64,000 nucleotides of DNA from Cyclospora cayetanensis. Lineage: Eukaryota; Apicomplexa; Conoidasida; Eucoccidiorida; Eimeriidae. The notes beneath the pieces were generated by a model that had not been told where the DNA came from, ran no database searches, and saw only the letters and a list, made by a program, of their open reading frames with translations. The stretch is from contig NW_020312082.1 in NCBI RefSeq assembly GCF_002999335.1, forward strand, positions 43,870-107,869, given 5' to 3'. The position numbers and the translations under genes are program-made. Of the stretch, positions 23,687 through 36,006 are shown piece by piece (within the stretch, counting starts at the first letter, position 1; every line of letters starts with the position of its first letter).

Positions 23687-26600
23687 TCAGATTTCAGCGT
23701 TGAGACATGCACTACGGCTAATGGCGTACTTTTTGAGGAACTCAAAGTAAGTGACGTTGGAGAAGATCGCCCGTGAAGTGCGCAGCAGTAGATACACACC
23801 AAAACAGAGCCATGCCAGATTTGAAGAGGCCACGCAAAGGCTCAGCAAAAGCCATAACTGAATCACAAACCGCATATCGTAGGACCCTCATAAAACGTGT
23901 AGACTGTCGAGTTGCCACAAATTCAGTAGTCCTCATAGAGCCAATGCTGCGAACGGGAAGGACGCGACGCCAATACAAAAGACAGTTACAAAAGAAAGCG
24001 GAAGGTCCAATGGTCAAGCTGCACATTTCGATCCATAATTCTTACCCATTGTGAAGGCTTTGCAATGGCCTGGGCAGCGAAGAGACCGGTGAGGACGTAA
24101 ATCTGGAGAATGGAGAGGGAGAGGCAGAGTAAAAAGCAGCAAAACTGCCTCATGTTTCCGGCCGCTACGCAGTTGTCGACCCATACGCAGTGATGGTCCT
24201 GACGGCTGTACGAACACTCCGACAACGGCAAGCGAAAACACGCAATATCGCAGCAGAAGCGCCATCACCGCGAATATCAGTAACGAAGCAGCCGGACAGG
24301 AAGCGGCAAGAGCACAAAAAGCGGCTGCGAAAAGAATTGCAGGAACTGACAGGAGGCAATGGGCGCATTCGGCACAGTGGTGAACCCTAGTGGGTTTGAC
24401 GATGGTACAGGTGACGCAGATCTGCTTCAGCTCATCCATGCCACCAGACAAGATGGAGTGTATGTACACTCCATTAAGTCTTTTCTGCCTCTCGACAGCA
24501 ATGCCTTCTTGTACTTCGCATAACTCGTCTCGTAAAGAAGACAGGCGTGCAGCAGCAGCCTGAAATCGCAGGTCTTCTTCGTCAGTTACAGCAACATCAC
24601 TGGCCCCCCCTCCAGCCTGAAAGGCCCGCCGGCTGACTGCCGTGTTCAGCTCACACAGATCCAAATTCGTTAGCAGCATCTGCCTGAGAGAGAAAGTTCA
24701 CAGACGTTGAAACGCTACTCATTAGAGTGCGACAGAATCTAGATATATGAAACAGCGAGACTCCCAATACTAGGCATGCGAGGGCAGTGACTGTGGGCTT
24801 GAAGGCTTCGCACACACACGCCCAGTTGTGCTAAAAGAGCTACATATATGTATCCTAAGAAAGTGGTAGCTGTACCTTTCGATTTGCTCTAATTGAGAAT
24901 GGTAAGCTCCGTAGGAGGGCCCCAGAGGCCAGCGAAGTGCCCCGAGAATCTCCCGAGTAAACTGACTGCGGCAGCAATACCAGCCAGCAGCACAAGGCCG
25001 GCTTCCTCAAGAACGATGAGAGCAGCAGCAGAACGAGAGCCGTGAATAGCTGGCGACATTTTTTTTCACGAGAATAACAGCGGCAGAAATCGGTGTAGCA
25101 GTGGTAGTAGGAGAGCCGTACGGATGCACAGATGCAAACTGGTCCCTGATCCTGTGAAGGCTTCCTGCGACAATTCCGGGGTCAGCTTTGAAGGTAGCAA
25201 GCCAGAGCAGTTGCGTTGCAGTCCACAATCCCATGGCCAGCACAGAGTGCAGCAGGTTAATCATCCAGCCGGTGTTTTCGGCGTCAGTGGAATGAAGCAG
25301 CAAGCCGGATATGACGAGAACCATCAAAAAATTGAGCATCGAGAGGCCCCAGTAGAGCAATGCATACGCTGACTTGATCCACGCCACTCTGCCCAGAGCT
25401 TTGTACTGAAGGCCATGAAGCCATAGCAACCCTGCCATCAGAAACATCCGTTTAGAGAGGCAGAGAGATACTGCAGTGCGGGGGCCCCTAGCTCCAACAC
25501 CCCACGAAGATGCTGGGAGAAGGCGGACTCCCCCCTTTAGACACAGGAAGACAACGCAATCCTCCTCCGCCCCGCCGCACACCGCTGCATGCAGCACTGT
25601 GCCGCCCACGTGATCGCGGTGGTTTAAATTTGCCCCCTGAAAGACAAGGCGCAAGACAAAGCCCGGGGCAGAAGAGTTCGCGCTTGTTTTAGTCGATAAA
25701 GCGCGACGGGGGTGCACTTGAACCTGCAAAACTAAAGGGCCTGGGTGTGTCGGGATCAGGGGATCTAGCGTTCGAGATCTTTGGCTGAATTGCACCTTGG
25801 AAAGAAGCCACTGGATAATGGGAAGAGACCCCCGCCTGGCAGCCCACAGAAGGGCCGTCTGCCCCATGTCGTCCTGTTCTTCTAGAGATACACCCTGCAA
25901 TGCAACGCACATAACGTTTTGGGTGTTCGCGCTTATTTGCAAAAGTGACCCTGCCGCAAAGAAGCGCAGTGACGCATGCTTGTAGGGGCCTTGCGCAGGG
26001 TGCGGCTTCAAGGCGGGATCCACAGCTTCGAGTTCGGCTACGGGTGAGATTTAAGACTTGACGTGTAGAGGTTTGGATTTCAAAGTACATGGAGATACAG
26101 GAGCTCCAAGATACGGAGAGCGTCTCCGACGTTTTCTTCGGCGTATTCGGCAGCCGCAACAATAAAGGGTGTCATATTGTTCCTGTTCTGCAAACAGAGG
26201 ACCTCAGCGCTAGCCGGAAGAAGTGAGTTCAAAGTCGGAACAGAGTTATTCCGAAAAATTTAAAGTGCTAGAGATTGGACTTAGGCTAGCATTTTTTTCA
26301 GTAAACGAGGTTGTTGCAAAGGGCATATGCAGAAAGAGAAACCTCCGAGTGCGAATTGCGGAGGACAGGGCGCGGAGTGCAGATGATTTACCTGGTGCTG
26401 CAACAGCTTACAGCCCCCATGAGCAAGAATACACCGGACAGCTGCAAAGTTTCCGGCTTTTATGGCGAAGTAGATCGGCGTCTCGAGAGACGATTCTTCC
26501 TGAAATCGCGTAAACCCCAATTGTACACGCCAAAGCCTAATCACCAAGCAGCTGACCAAACGTTCTTCCCACCCAGCTCCACTCTCCACACCCCAAACCG

Positions 26601-27150
26601 GGTTCACCGGCTCTTCAAACATGAAGCCACCCCGAAAACTGCAAAGGCTACTTCCTGACCTGTTGGAAGGGCGAACATCCGATTTCCGCGATGAGGTAGT
26701 GGAGGAGGGACTCAGCTCCCAGGAAGGCTGCCCAATGTAGCGCATGCACCTCCTGTAGCTCCGTTGCCGCTACATTGAGCCCTCTGCTGCTCACTAGACT
26801 TTGGCAAAGGGACAAAAATGCTGAAGGATCTTTGCGGCGGGCAGCAGACACCACGAGTGCCTGAGCACACACAAGTGCAGAATCCTGAGTCCTAAACGCC
26901 AAGCCTCGCTCTTTGAAGATTAACCACGCATATAAAAAGCGTCATCACGGCAGTAATTTACAAATCAGAAACATGTGACTGCCACCACGCGAAGACGCAC
27001 AAGGGCGCATGAGTAGTCCTCAGCCCTATCAGAGAAACACACACTGACCTCCAAACCAATACCAGGAAGCTGCGACACGCGCAGCAGGGGTGTCTCCAGA
27101 AAGTACGGAGATTGAAGCCCCGCACTAGGGCTGCTCTTTAGCGATTCCAT
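23687..27150 (-). CDS. Ankyrin-repeat DHHC palmitoyltransferase (HIP14/Akr1-like)
   Basis: DHHC enzymes S-acylate Cys residues of proteins at Golgi and other membranes. In order: a short N-terminal exon ending GIGLE (27150 down to about 27048), ankyrin exons near 26648-26890 (VHALHWAAFLGAESLLHYLI), 26400-26505 (TPIYFAIKAGNFAAVRCILAHGG), 26060-26195 (NNMTPFIVAAAEYAEE), 25780-26045 (GQTALLWAARRGSLPIIQWLL) and 25560-25640 (GGTVLHAAVCGG). Membrane segments follow at 25140-25460 (about four, then KADPGI). The Cys-rich domain spans about 24370-24480 (CVTCTIVKPTRVHHCAEC) and 24060-24215 (RQDHHCVWVDNC); these two exons join cleanly through a GTCAGT donor, giving C-L-L-R-Q-DHHC. A last membrane helix and the SNVTYFEFLKK stretch, equivalent to the TTxE motif, lie at 23687-23886. 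Start codon choice and the junction into the last exon are not settled. Confidence 0.85.
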
Positions 27151-29375
27151 CTGCTGTTGGTCCTGTAGTTGGTGCTGGTACTAAGCACTGCGTATGTTGC
27201 TGTGATTCATGAAGGTGTAGCTGCTGCTGCATCTGCTGCCTCTGGCGGCCATTCAGACGAATCTATTTGCCGCTGCTGTTGCTCACACTCCAGGCATGCC
27301 TGTCCGCGAAGACCCTCAGCCTGAACTTCACGCCTTTTACCCCTTCCAGACTCCCTGGCCCCAGCGATATCCTACCCGAACAGTCAAGTAAACACTATCA
27401 AATCAATCCGTATCTTCTAAGCACTTCATTTAATACGGCAAGACCCAAAGCAGGTGGCTTTAAAAGCATGAAGGGAAAGGACATGTTGTTTTCGTGCTGT
27501 TTTTGTTGCTGCCGTCTTGCTGCCGTTCTACTGTTGCTCCCCGGCAGGGCACGGTGGGTGGCCCCACAGTCCCTGTAAATGTGATGAGACTGAAACAATT
27601 TTAACAGAGAATACAGGAAATCAAAACCTAAACCCTAAAGAGCAGTGTCTCGTTGCCTGCGCAGACAATCTACAGGAGGCGCATGCGGGAGGCCCACGCC
27701 GGCGGCGGAGGAGACCGTCACTCATTTTGCGCACCACAATAACCAAAAATTCAAGCATAAAATCGTACATCCCAAATGCCATTCCCATTTAATAAACAAA
27801 TATGCGCAGAGATCAGGGAGATTTGATAAATACGGCGTGGCTTTAAGCACGAGGCTTACGAGTTGCAGTCGGCGCTGGTCCGACCGGTCTACTACACTGC
27901 TGAAGGAAACGGGCTTCCAAACTTACAATTTGTGCCTGACTCAATGACCCATATTCTGCCTAGAGAAGTACAATACACTTCTCTTTTGCTGCCCCAGCAC
28001 CTACGACACCAGTAATAGCAAAAGCATTAACAGGAGCATCACCATCCCTTACATCACCAAGAGTATCCCGTAATTGACCCTGACTTTGTGTCAATGGATT
28101 TCGTAAAGTCTAAATACCGTTGCCCCATGACGCCTGAGGCTCGTGCTCTAGAGTTCATACGTCCGAGCAAATGTGCCTTGCTGAAAATGCTGAGCAATAC
28201 AAGCTACAATAAAACCAGAACGCCTAAAATCGGAATCCCAGACTCTGAACCTCAGGTCCCATAGCATGCGTCAGCCTGACTATGCTCTTATCTTACCCGC
28301 GCGTCCGCTGTTTCTCGCTTTCTCACTGTAGTGTGTGGAAACCAAGTCCTCAAGCTTTCAGCACTACCAACAGTGTCGAATCGTATCTCCCCTATAAAAC
28401 CATATATCCCTAACGCTCTTTTATAGGGCTACGTGGGTAGCGCCTTAATGACCAATAGTACAGGGATCCACCTACGGTCTTCCGTACGGGGATACTTTAT
28501 TCCATGCTCAATACAAACCAAACAAAAAGTTCTTAAGTAACTTCCGAAGGATCTCCCGCCTTCCTGTGTAAGTGCCCCTCCGCACTTCAACACCCGGGAC
28601 AGCTATGGAGGGCGCAGCTGCATCTTAAAATACTTTTAGCATTTACAGCTAGTGGCATCCTGCATCATGCGCCCATGCACACAACATTGCGTCTTTTTGT
28701 ATCGAGGTGGTAGATTCCTGTAACTAGCAAGATGTGTAGAAAGACAATCAATTCGTCCATTTTTAATACAGCAGTGAATCCTAGCAAGCTTTGCTGCTGC
28801 AGGTAACTGCTACAGGTAAGCCACAAACTGTTGCCGCTGTGCATGCAGTAAACTCGCGGGTATACCAGTTCACTGAAAGAGTCTAAGGCATCCTCTAAAG
28901 AGTTGCTGACAGGTCAATGCAAACGTGCACGAACCGCGTGAAGCTCTAACTGCCTACTTAGGGGATGAGTGTGAGCATCCTATGCTGGTGCTTATCGCAT
29001 AGAGTACTAATACTTGACTGGCCTCAACGAGGCTCCTCTAAAAACCGTCATTTGTTACAGTTTACACTGACCTGCTGGTGAGAGAATCGATGTAGATTTC
29101 ACTGCTAATGTGTTTTCCGCTGTACAAAAAATACTTTTTCTGAGAACTTTGCGGTGTTTCTTGTAGTGGTGCAGCTTGGCCGTGTTAACAAGTGGTCGAA
29201 GGGGGCCGTTATCTGATGAAATAGCACGATGTACTATCTCCTTGCTTGTTATACTAGCCTTTCATATACGGGTTTTCAAAATAAGGTTACAGTTGGGTAT
29301 ATGGGGTGTGAGATCCTTATAGGAGTCATTCCTGATAGTTTCTGGGTGCTGCGCGGAACGGCTGCAGGAAAATTA
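27151..29375. other. Intergenic; no gene supported, telomere-like motif and possible old repeat
   Basis: A CAG-type tract lies at 27195-27290 (CTG-rich on the plus strand) that could be 5' coding or UTR of the DHHC gene. An AAACCTAAACCCTAAA motif is at about 27625. The part near 28490-28770 resembles sequence near 38030-38310 (see findings). No coding exon was recognised. Confidence 0.35.
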
Positions 29376-30643
29376 TCAACTGCTGCCTCTGGTTCCTTTG
29401 TTGCTACACGCTGCACTGTGACCGCGCTTTATGCTACGCCCACAGAGCCGACGTTCTTGCATTTGTGCTGTAAAGGTGCTATTACTATAGTGGAACCCCT
29501 TGTTAAAGGTTGTGCTGCCTTGCTTTTGTCGTAGGAGCAGCAAGGCATGTCGCTGTTCATGCTGAAGCAGAACCCGCCCATCAAGGGTCTGCAGCTTACT
29601 GGAGCAAGCGGCAAGAATTTGGGCTCTTCCTTCAAGGCCTCGGAGCTTTGTTAGGGGGTTATCGATTAGGGTCAGATGCTTTAATCTAGTGCACTGCTGC
29701 AGCAACTGCTGCAGCTGATTCAGTTCCTCTAGATTGTTTCCAGCAACGTCCAAGGTATCTAACTGGTGCAACACAGCAAGAGGATTAAGCGATTTAATTT
29801 TGTTGCTTCTGAGACGGAGGAAAGTGAGCGAAGGGGCTAGGGCTTCCAGAGTATCTTGATTGAATCTAAGGCCTTCGGTTTCCTGGTCCTTCTGTTCCTG
29901 AGATTGAAGTTGTTGGCTGTCTGCATACAAGGTTTGCAACAGGGGACAACCCGTGAGGCCGTCTAAGGTGGTAAGACGGTTGAAGGAGACGTCGAGTTCT
30001 CGAAGAGCCGGGAGGCCACAGATAGAAGAAATGGATCCCAGCTCGTTATGATGTAAGTACAACCGCTGTAGTCGGGGTAAAGCGCTCAGTGCTGACACTG
30101 TAGAGAGACTGTTGCAGTACAAATATACCACCTATCCGAACGAAAATCACAAGGCACAAAACAAGTACAAAAATCCAAAAGTTCAGGTCCGGAGCCCAAC
30201 AACCTAGGCTTAAGAAAAAAATACGCATAGAAGAGTGTCTCTAGAGCTAAGCTAATATATGAACGCTAGAGCCTAAACGGCCAACCCCAGATACAAAGTC
30301 ATACCTCTAAGGAGGTACAGCCAGCGAAGGAAGGGCAAACTTTGAGCCTAAGGCCATTAAGGTGTGCGTGAGTCAGTTGTCTGGTCTTTTTCAGCGGTTT
30401 TCGCTTCCTTCTGTCACTCTGCCGCTGACGCTGCTGCATTTGCTCCTCTGGTTTCATGTTTTGGGCTCGCTGCTGCAGCGAACTTGCCCCATTGGAAAGT
30501 ATGGGTAGAACTGTAGCAGTAACATCAACACGGTGCACGTGACTGTGTGTACTCAGCGATTTTCTGGGGCATTCTTCGTTGTATTTACTGCTACAGCGCA
30601 GCAACAGCATCGGTGACGCCAAGGGGACCTCGCACATCAGCAT
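29376..30643 (-). CDS. Leucine-rich-repeat protein, PPP1R42 (LRRC67)-like
   Basis: Two exons, 30305-30643 and 29376-30131, join in phase 0 through a GTATGA donor, giving about 364 residues. The first exon is basic and ends with the first repeat (LTHAHLNGLRL...GCTSLE). The second carries repeats of the SDS22 type (LQRLYLHHNEL, LRELDVSFNRL), then a non-repeat insertion (YADSQQL...EGLRFNQDTLEAL), two further repeats and a C-cap (LKHLTLIDNPLTKL...LQTLDGR). The insertion and repeat order match PPP1R42, a microtubule-organising-centre and axoneme-linked regulator of protein phosphatase 1. A role around the flagella of male gametes or the centrosome is inference. Other SDS22-like LRR proteins remain possible. 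Confidence 0.7.
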
Positions 30644-31353
30644 AACAGAGCGAGTGCATGATCACCCTGGTATTACGAATGCGCTTAATAGCCACTCTAA
30701 GGCATACTGGTAGTATTCAATTTACTACTATTTTTAGAGGATTGCCTTTGGCTACTCTTGTCCACCCTGACCGCCTTGATATCCGGCGAAAACCGTTGCG
30801 GGTGCAGGACTCAGGTGACCATGGGAGGTTATCGGACCCCAAAGCCCCATGTCTATCTTTCATCATCAAAATCTATGAAAGGTGTATATTCTGGTGATTC
30901 CTAGGAGCCGAAAACTTGATTAGGATTTCACTTTCGGTTTCGACAAATGGTACTGAGCTCGTGTCCTCTCATGAGGCTCGGTGGTGTTTGCCCATCGTAG
31001 TACTCAAACGGCAAAACCACAAATAGTAGCCCCTAGCACCTACCTCGAAGAATACTGAGAATTTCAAAAAAAGTAAAACTTCAATTAATTAAGTGGGCAG
31101 TGACCATCAGCAGCAAGGACAGAGCTGCCGTCGCCAGTGACAGTGAAACCAACAAGGCACTTTTAGCAGTAAATGCCCAGAGCCATGTTCCAGAAAGCCA
31201 CCAACGATAAAATGTAGCCGTATTTGAAAATACTACGTGATACGAATATGGAATAAATGTATGAGCAAAAAAAGGAAGATTTATTTTTCAAAGTTGCCGA
31301 AAGCAACAGTTCACTCCATCCACCTTAGATCCCAAAACGCAATCTGGATAGCC
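30644..31353. other. Intergenic between divergent-looking minus-strand genes; nothing recognised
   Basis: About 700 bases, AT-richer than the neighbouring exons. It should include the METTL3 3' UTR and the PPP1R42-like promoter. No motif was assigned. Confidence 0.4.
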
Positions 31354-34300
31354 TCATGGTTGGGGGCTGAGGCTAGGTTCAGCTGTCCCCCTGCTATCTG
31401 AAACTTCCCCTTGCTGTTGCTGCGGCTGCTGCGGTTGCTGCGGTTGCTGCTGCGGGTTGGCTGCAACAAATGCGTTGTACCTGTGAGCGAGCTCCGCTGG
31501 TTCTTCGAGCTTGACGCCTTCTAGCTGGTTGCCTGAAACACTCCCAAAAACAATCCCTGTACGTCAACCCCCCTACTTCATGGCCCTCTGATTGTATCCC
31601 GAAAGTGCTCCACTGTAACTTCAAACCTCCCAAGAACACCACAAACCCTAAAACCTCGCAGTCACAGCCTACCCAATGTGATCCAGTTATTTCTGATGTT
31701 GTGCTGCCGGCCAAACAGCTCCACCTTCAATGTACCAGGGCGCATCCTTTCTATCATCCTAAAATTCAACCAAGAAAAAAAACAAGCAGTTGATTCATGC
31801 CACAGGGGTTAGAGCGTAAAGCGCGCCACAAGCACCAAAGAGCCCATGGTGTGACGTTTTGTACATACACTGTTCATATGCGCATAGAGTTTAGTACCTG
31901 TAGATCTCATCTGGCTTTCTGGAGGTTTGCCGGACTTCGCTGACGATGACATCGCAGTCGATGTTGCGGTTTACCTTCGGGTTGCCCTTAACCCCCACCA
32001 AGCAGTGCTCCTAACATCGCAAACCCTCAAACTATAGACGCTAGACCATAAGACCAAAATGAATATTGGTGAACGCGTGTAAGGCAGCAAAGGCTTCTGC
32101 GCATTTTTTGGTGGCGGGGTAGAACAATGGATTACGCGTATAGGAAATAATACGAAGAATTGTGCATGAGCAGCGAGTACATGATTTACCTTTGAGTGGT
32201 TAAGCCAGTGGCCTGTACGGCCCGTGCGTATAATACGTTGCAGCTGATTTGTTTTGACCCACAGGATTTCCTCAACCCGACGATATCCCCATAGCTGCGC
32301 AAAATACACTGCAAACCAAATAGTGGAACCTCATCAACTCAATAAGAACACCAAAAAGCTTTGTCGATGCGCTAGAAATGTGGGTTTGAAGGCACCTGCA
32401 GGCATTCCCTCGCGAGTTCCATAGCTCTTCCAGTTACCCATAGAAACAGCAAGCCCTCATCCTGGATCAAATCTACCTGCAGAATCACCGGCAACACCGC
32501 TACAACCCAGGTAGTAACACACACTTGGTCAACAATAAACCCTAGTCCCGAGTCCGATAGAGCCGCCATGAACAAAAACGCCGCAGAATGGAAACTGAGG
32601 GTCACGCCAACTACATAAAATACACGAAAGCCGCATAACCGAAGTCGCAAATCCTCACTCTAAGGCTGCGCATTTCGTCGTCCGTCATTGTGCCATAAGG
32701 CAGATCCATGTGAATATCCCAGGGAGGATCCGCCATCACTACGTCCACAAAGGGCTTGAAGATTGAGAAGTCAAATGTCCTGCAGCAAAGAGCAGTTAAA
32801 ACGTAGCCCTCACACCTTCACGATCAAACCCTAAAGCGCCCAGTAAGATGCTTGTTTCCTGCTATTAACAGCTTCGTGTTGTAAGTAGAGTTCAACCTGC
32901 GAATGTCATAGGGTTCAGAATTTGCACACCGAATGTCGCAACGAATCCATTGAGCGGGATACTTCTCTGTGAGGCACTGCGGACCAATGGAGTAGGGCTC
33001 TACGGGCTCCTCGCTGCAGCAAAACTCTAAATCCTCCAAAACGAACTTTAACCCTTACAAGCAGAACGTCTGCGTCCGCTCCGCAAGCTCTGCACTTGAA
33101 GCTTAGCTAACCAATAAGTTGAAAGCCAAACGCAAGAAATTGCAAACGTCAGCCTAGTGCCAAGCCAGAAATCCTTATAGCTTAAATGCAAACCCGAAAT
33201 CCTGTAGGCTAACTTGGGCTTTTGTTCGAGCTCGTAATGCACAAATCGGCACTTCTCAATGTGGCGACAAGTGTCCAAGTAACTGCAGTCGCCTAAACGC
33301 TCGTCTGCGGAACACCAGCAGAAAAAGTATTGGAAAGATACACGCCTCCAGAGAGCAGCGAAAACTGAGGCAGTATCGTTGGCGGGGAGAGCAACAACCA
33401 TCGCTCGAACTGCGGAGCCACGAATAATCGTGGCAACAGTACACAACGGGGTGGCGGCAAGCGCCTCAAAAGTACCAACAGAAGAAGAAAACACAGAAGC
33501 AACAATAATAATACACATGAGTAGCCCACCTGTAAGGCCTTCTACAATGATCTTCCTAAAGTGCAACTGAGGCACACAATAACCCCTTGAATTGTAAAAT
33601 TAAAATGCATAGCCCAAATGCCAATAAAGGAGGGGATAGTGTGTGATGCCGTGTTCGAAATCTACGAGTGTTAATGTATCCGTTCTTCGGTTCAGGGAGC
33701 GTGGTGTCTAGGGGCTTGTGTATTACCTTGTTGCAAAGAGTACGAGAAGAATGTGGGGAGACACCCTGTCGCCTAAGAGCCTCGGCACATTCATCGCGTG
33801 TACCGTGGGGACAAAGGGGGCGAAAGGTAGCAGAAGAAGACGTCCGAAAGACCGCCGCCACCTACACAGAGAGGGGTACAAGGATGGATTACAATATGGT
33901 GGTTGTGAAGCCGGGGGGCAGAGGACACACAGAAAGTAAAACATGAAAGCAGATACACAGAAAGTAGAACATGAAAGCAGATACACAGAGAGTAAGACAT
34001 GAATGCAGATACACACAAAGCAATCATGAAATAATAAACTAACAAACGCAGACGCCAAGTACTTAAGCAAACTAGCGTCGCGAGGGGGGAGGGGGGCAAC
34101 GGGGCTCAGTGGAGGTTAAATGGCCTTAGGTGTACAGGCAGGGAAACACGAGAAAGGAAGAGGAAACAGAGGAAACAAAGGTAAAAGGGGAATCAGATGG
34201 CGTGACCTACAGAAATGGAAAGATGCACACATGCGCAGATTCTTGGACATATAAAAGAAGTCAGGTATTCAAGAACAGCGACAAAAATGGCGGATCAGTG

Positions 34301-36006
34301 TGAAACACGCTAGATTACAACATATCCAAAAACCGACACAAACTGAATGAGCAGCTGATGAACGAAAGCAGAGATCAACTGGAATAATTTCCCTTTTAAA
34401 TAGAGCAACGTGCGACATGGGAGATAAGCCTCCCCTTGGAATCGACCTGCCACCTGTATTCTGTGAGACTCGGATATACACCGGCAGCTCACCTGCTGCT
34501 GTCTGGAAGTCAATGCGGAGAGGAGGGCCCGCACCTCGGAGTCTAATTGGTGCGTAGTTTGGTTCTAAGGCAAGCGTACACCGCAGCAGCCGACTAGACT
34601 TTCAGACAACTACTCTGGGGCAAGGGTACAGCAGTAGTCATACGAAGTGCAGCGCAAAAGGGTAGTTGTAGCGGCGGATGCGTTAAAAACAAGAGTACCT
34701 TCGCCGTAGGCTCGCTAAGGAGCGCCTCAAGCTCTGCTTCTTGCTGCTGCTGCTGCAAAAGCCTACCCTCCTGCTGGGCATCCTGGTGTCTGAGTTGTTT
34801 GTGGAGGTGCTGTTGATGCATTACTAACTGCTGCTGTTCATACAGCTGCTGGTGCCGCAGCTGCTGCTTTTGCTGCATTGTTTGAGGAACACCGTGCATC
34901 TGCTGCTTTTGTTGTTGATGCTGTTGCCCACATCTGCTGCTCTGAGCATGCAGTTGAAGCAAAAAGGCAGCCACTCGGTGAGGATACACCGCAGATACTG
35001 CCCTGAGCGGCCCCTCTCCATCAGCTTTCAGCATGGGCATAGGAGCAGGGACCCCACAGAAGCTGTTGTTGCCGCTAAAATGGCTATTGGTGCTTGTTTC
35101 ATGATTGCTATCAGTGGCGCTGCTACTGCATTGGTTAATGATAGCTGCAACCTCTGCGGCTGGATACTGCGCAAGCCGCCGGCTATGGTGCAGTGTCGCT
35201 ACCGCTGCCACTGCCCTTCTAATCAAAACAGGAAGCGCAGCAACAGACAGTGGCTGCCGCAGAATGATCTTGTGCGGCAACGACCCGAGCTTGACAGCAG
35301 TTGAAGAAGTTCCTGCTGCTGCTTCCTGTTGCGTTGCATGCTGCAGTAAAAAACAGCAAATTACCCGAGTTAGCTGTACATCGCGCGTGTCTTTTGGTGC
35401 TCCTGCTGCTGCTCGAGACAGACAAAATGCAGGGTGCTGCAAAGACAAATCTGTTGATGCTGCAGTAGAGCTTCCTGCCTCTGCCGCAGTTTCGGAAGCA
35501 CCTTCTGCAGCTGTTTCATGGATGGATCTGGTCGCTGTTGTCGTTCCTGCAGTCGTTCCAGCGGTAGCAGCCGCGTCACGATCGCCTGTCCGGAGGTGCT
35601 GCTGTCTCGTGGAATGGCCTTCTGCCCGCCATGATGCTCGTATTGCTCCTGAATTTATTCCTGTGAATTGTACGGGGAAACTTGAACCACGTGGGGAATC
35701 GGGATGCTGCTCACAAGAAGATTGGGGCAGGGGTGCTCCTTTCGAAGGTGAGAGAACAGAGGGAGATCCTGTAGCTCCTGTACACCGGTCTAATACTGAT
35801 GGGCTGCCCGCCTGCTGCTGCTGTGTCTGGCGCAACGTGATGCCGGTAGAAAGGCTTGTTCGTGTGCTTGCTTCGTCTCCTGATGTGGCTTTCGGCAATG
35901 TTGATGCATTGCCAAGAGCCACATCAGTGCTTCCGCTGGAAAGTTGCTGCTGGAGGGAGCCTGTCTGTTGTCGGCGTTGCTGAAATCGCTCTCCAAGGCG
36001 TTTCAT
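31354..36006 (-). CDS. METTL3: mRNA N6-adenosine methyltransferase, METTL3/IME4 (MT-A70 family)
   Basis: It transfers methyl from SAM to adenosine in mRNA, normally with METTL14. Exons: 34699-36006 (ATG; 436 residues rich in Gln, Ser, Ala, ending ALLSEPTAK), 34493-34564 ([16 protein letters not shown]), 33727-33861 ([14 protein letters not shown]), 33530-33566 (LHFRKII), from 33304 down to about 33210 ([24 protein letters not shown], the CCCH zinc fingers), about 32930-33035 ([11 protein letters not shown]), 32659-32779 (DPPW at 32719-32730), 32396-32476 ([16 protein letters not shown]), 32190-32294 ([21 protein letters not shown]), 31898-32010 ([11 protein letters not shown]), 31673-31758 ([13 protein letters not shown]), 31354-31532 ([11 protein letters not shown], then a Gln/Pro tail). 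Phases agree at almost every junction. The catalytic DPPW and substrate-loop residues are intact, so it should be active. The low-complexity first exon is linked by homology (LLSEPTAK) and by phase. Confidence 0.93.
33927..34030. repeat. 28-bp tandem repeat, about 3.5 copies
   Basis: Units begin with ACACAG at 33927, 33955, 33983 and (diverged) 34011, an exact period of 28. Copies differ at a few positions. The array lies in METTL3 intron 2 (33862-34492). Confidence 0.9.

Noticed and set aside
35105..35983. 292-codon plus-strand frame rich in Ala, Cys and Val
   Set aside because: It is the complement of the CAG-rich first exon of METTL3; the minus strand connects by homology and phase to the rest of the gene.
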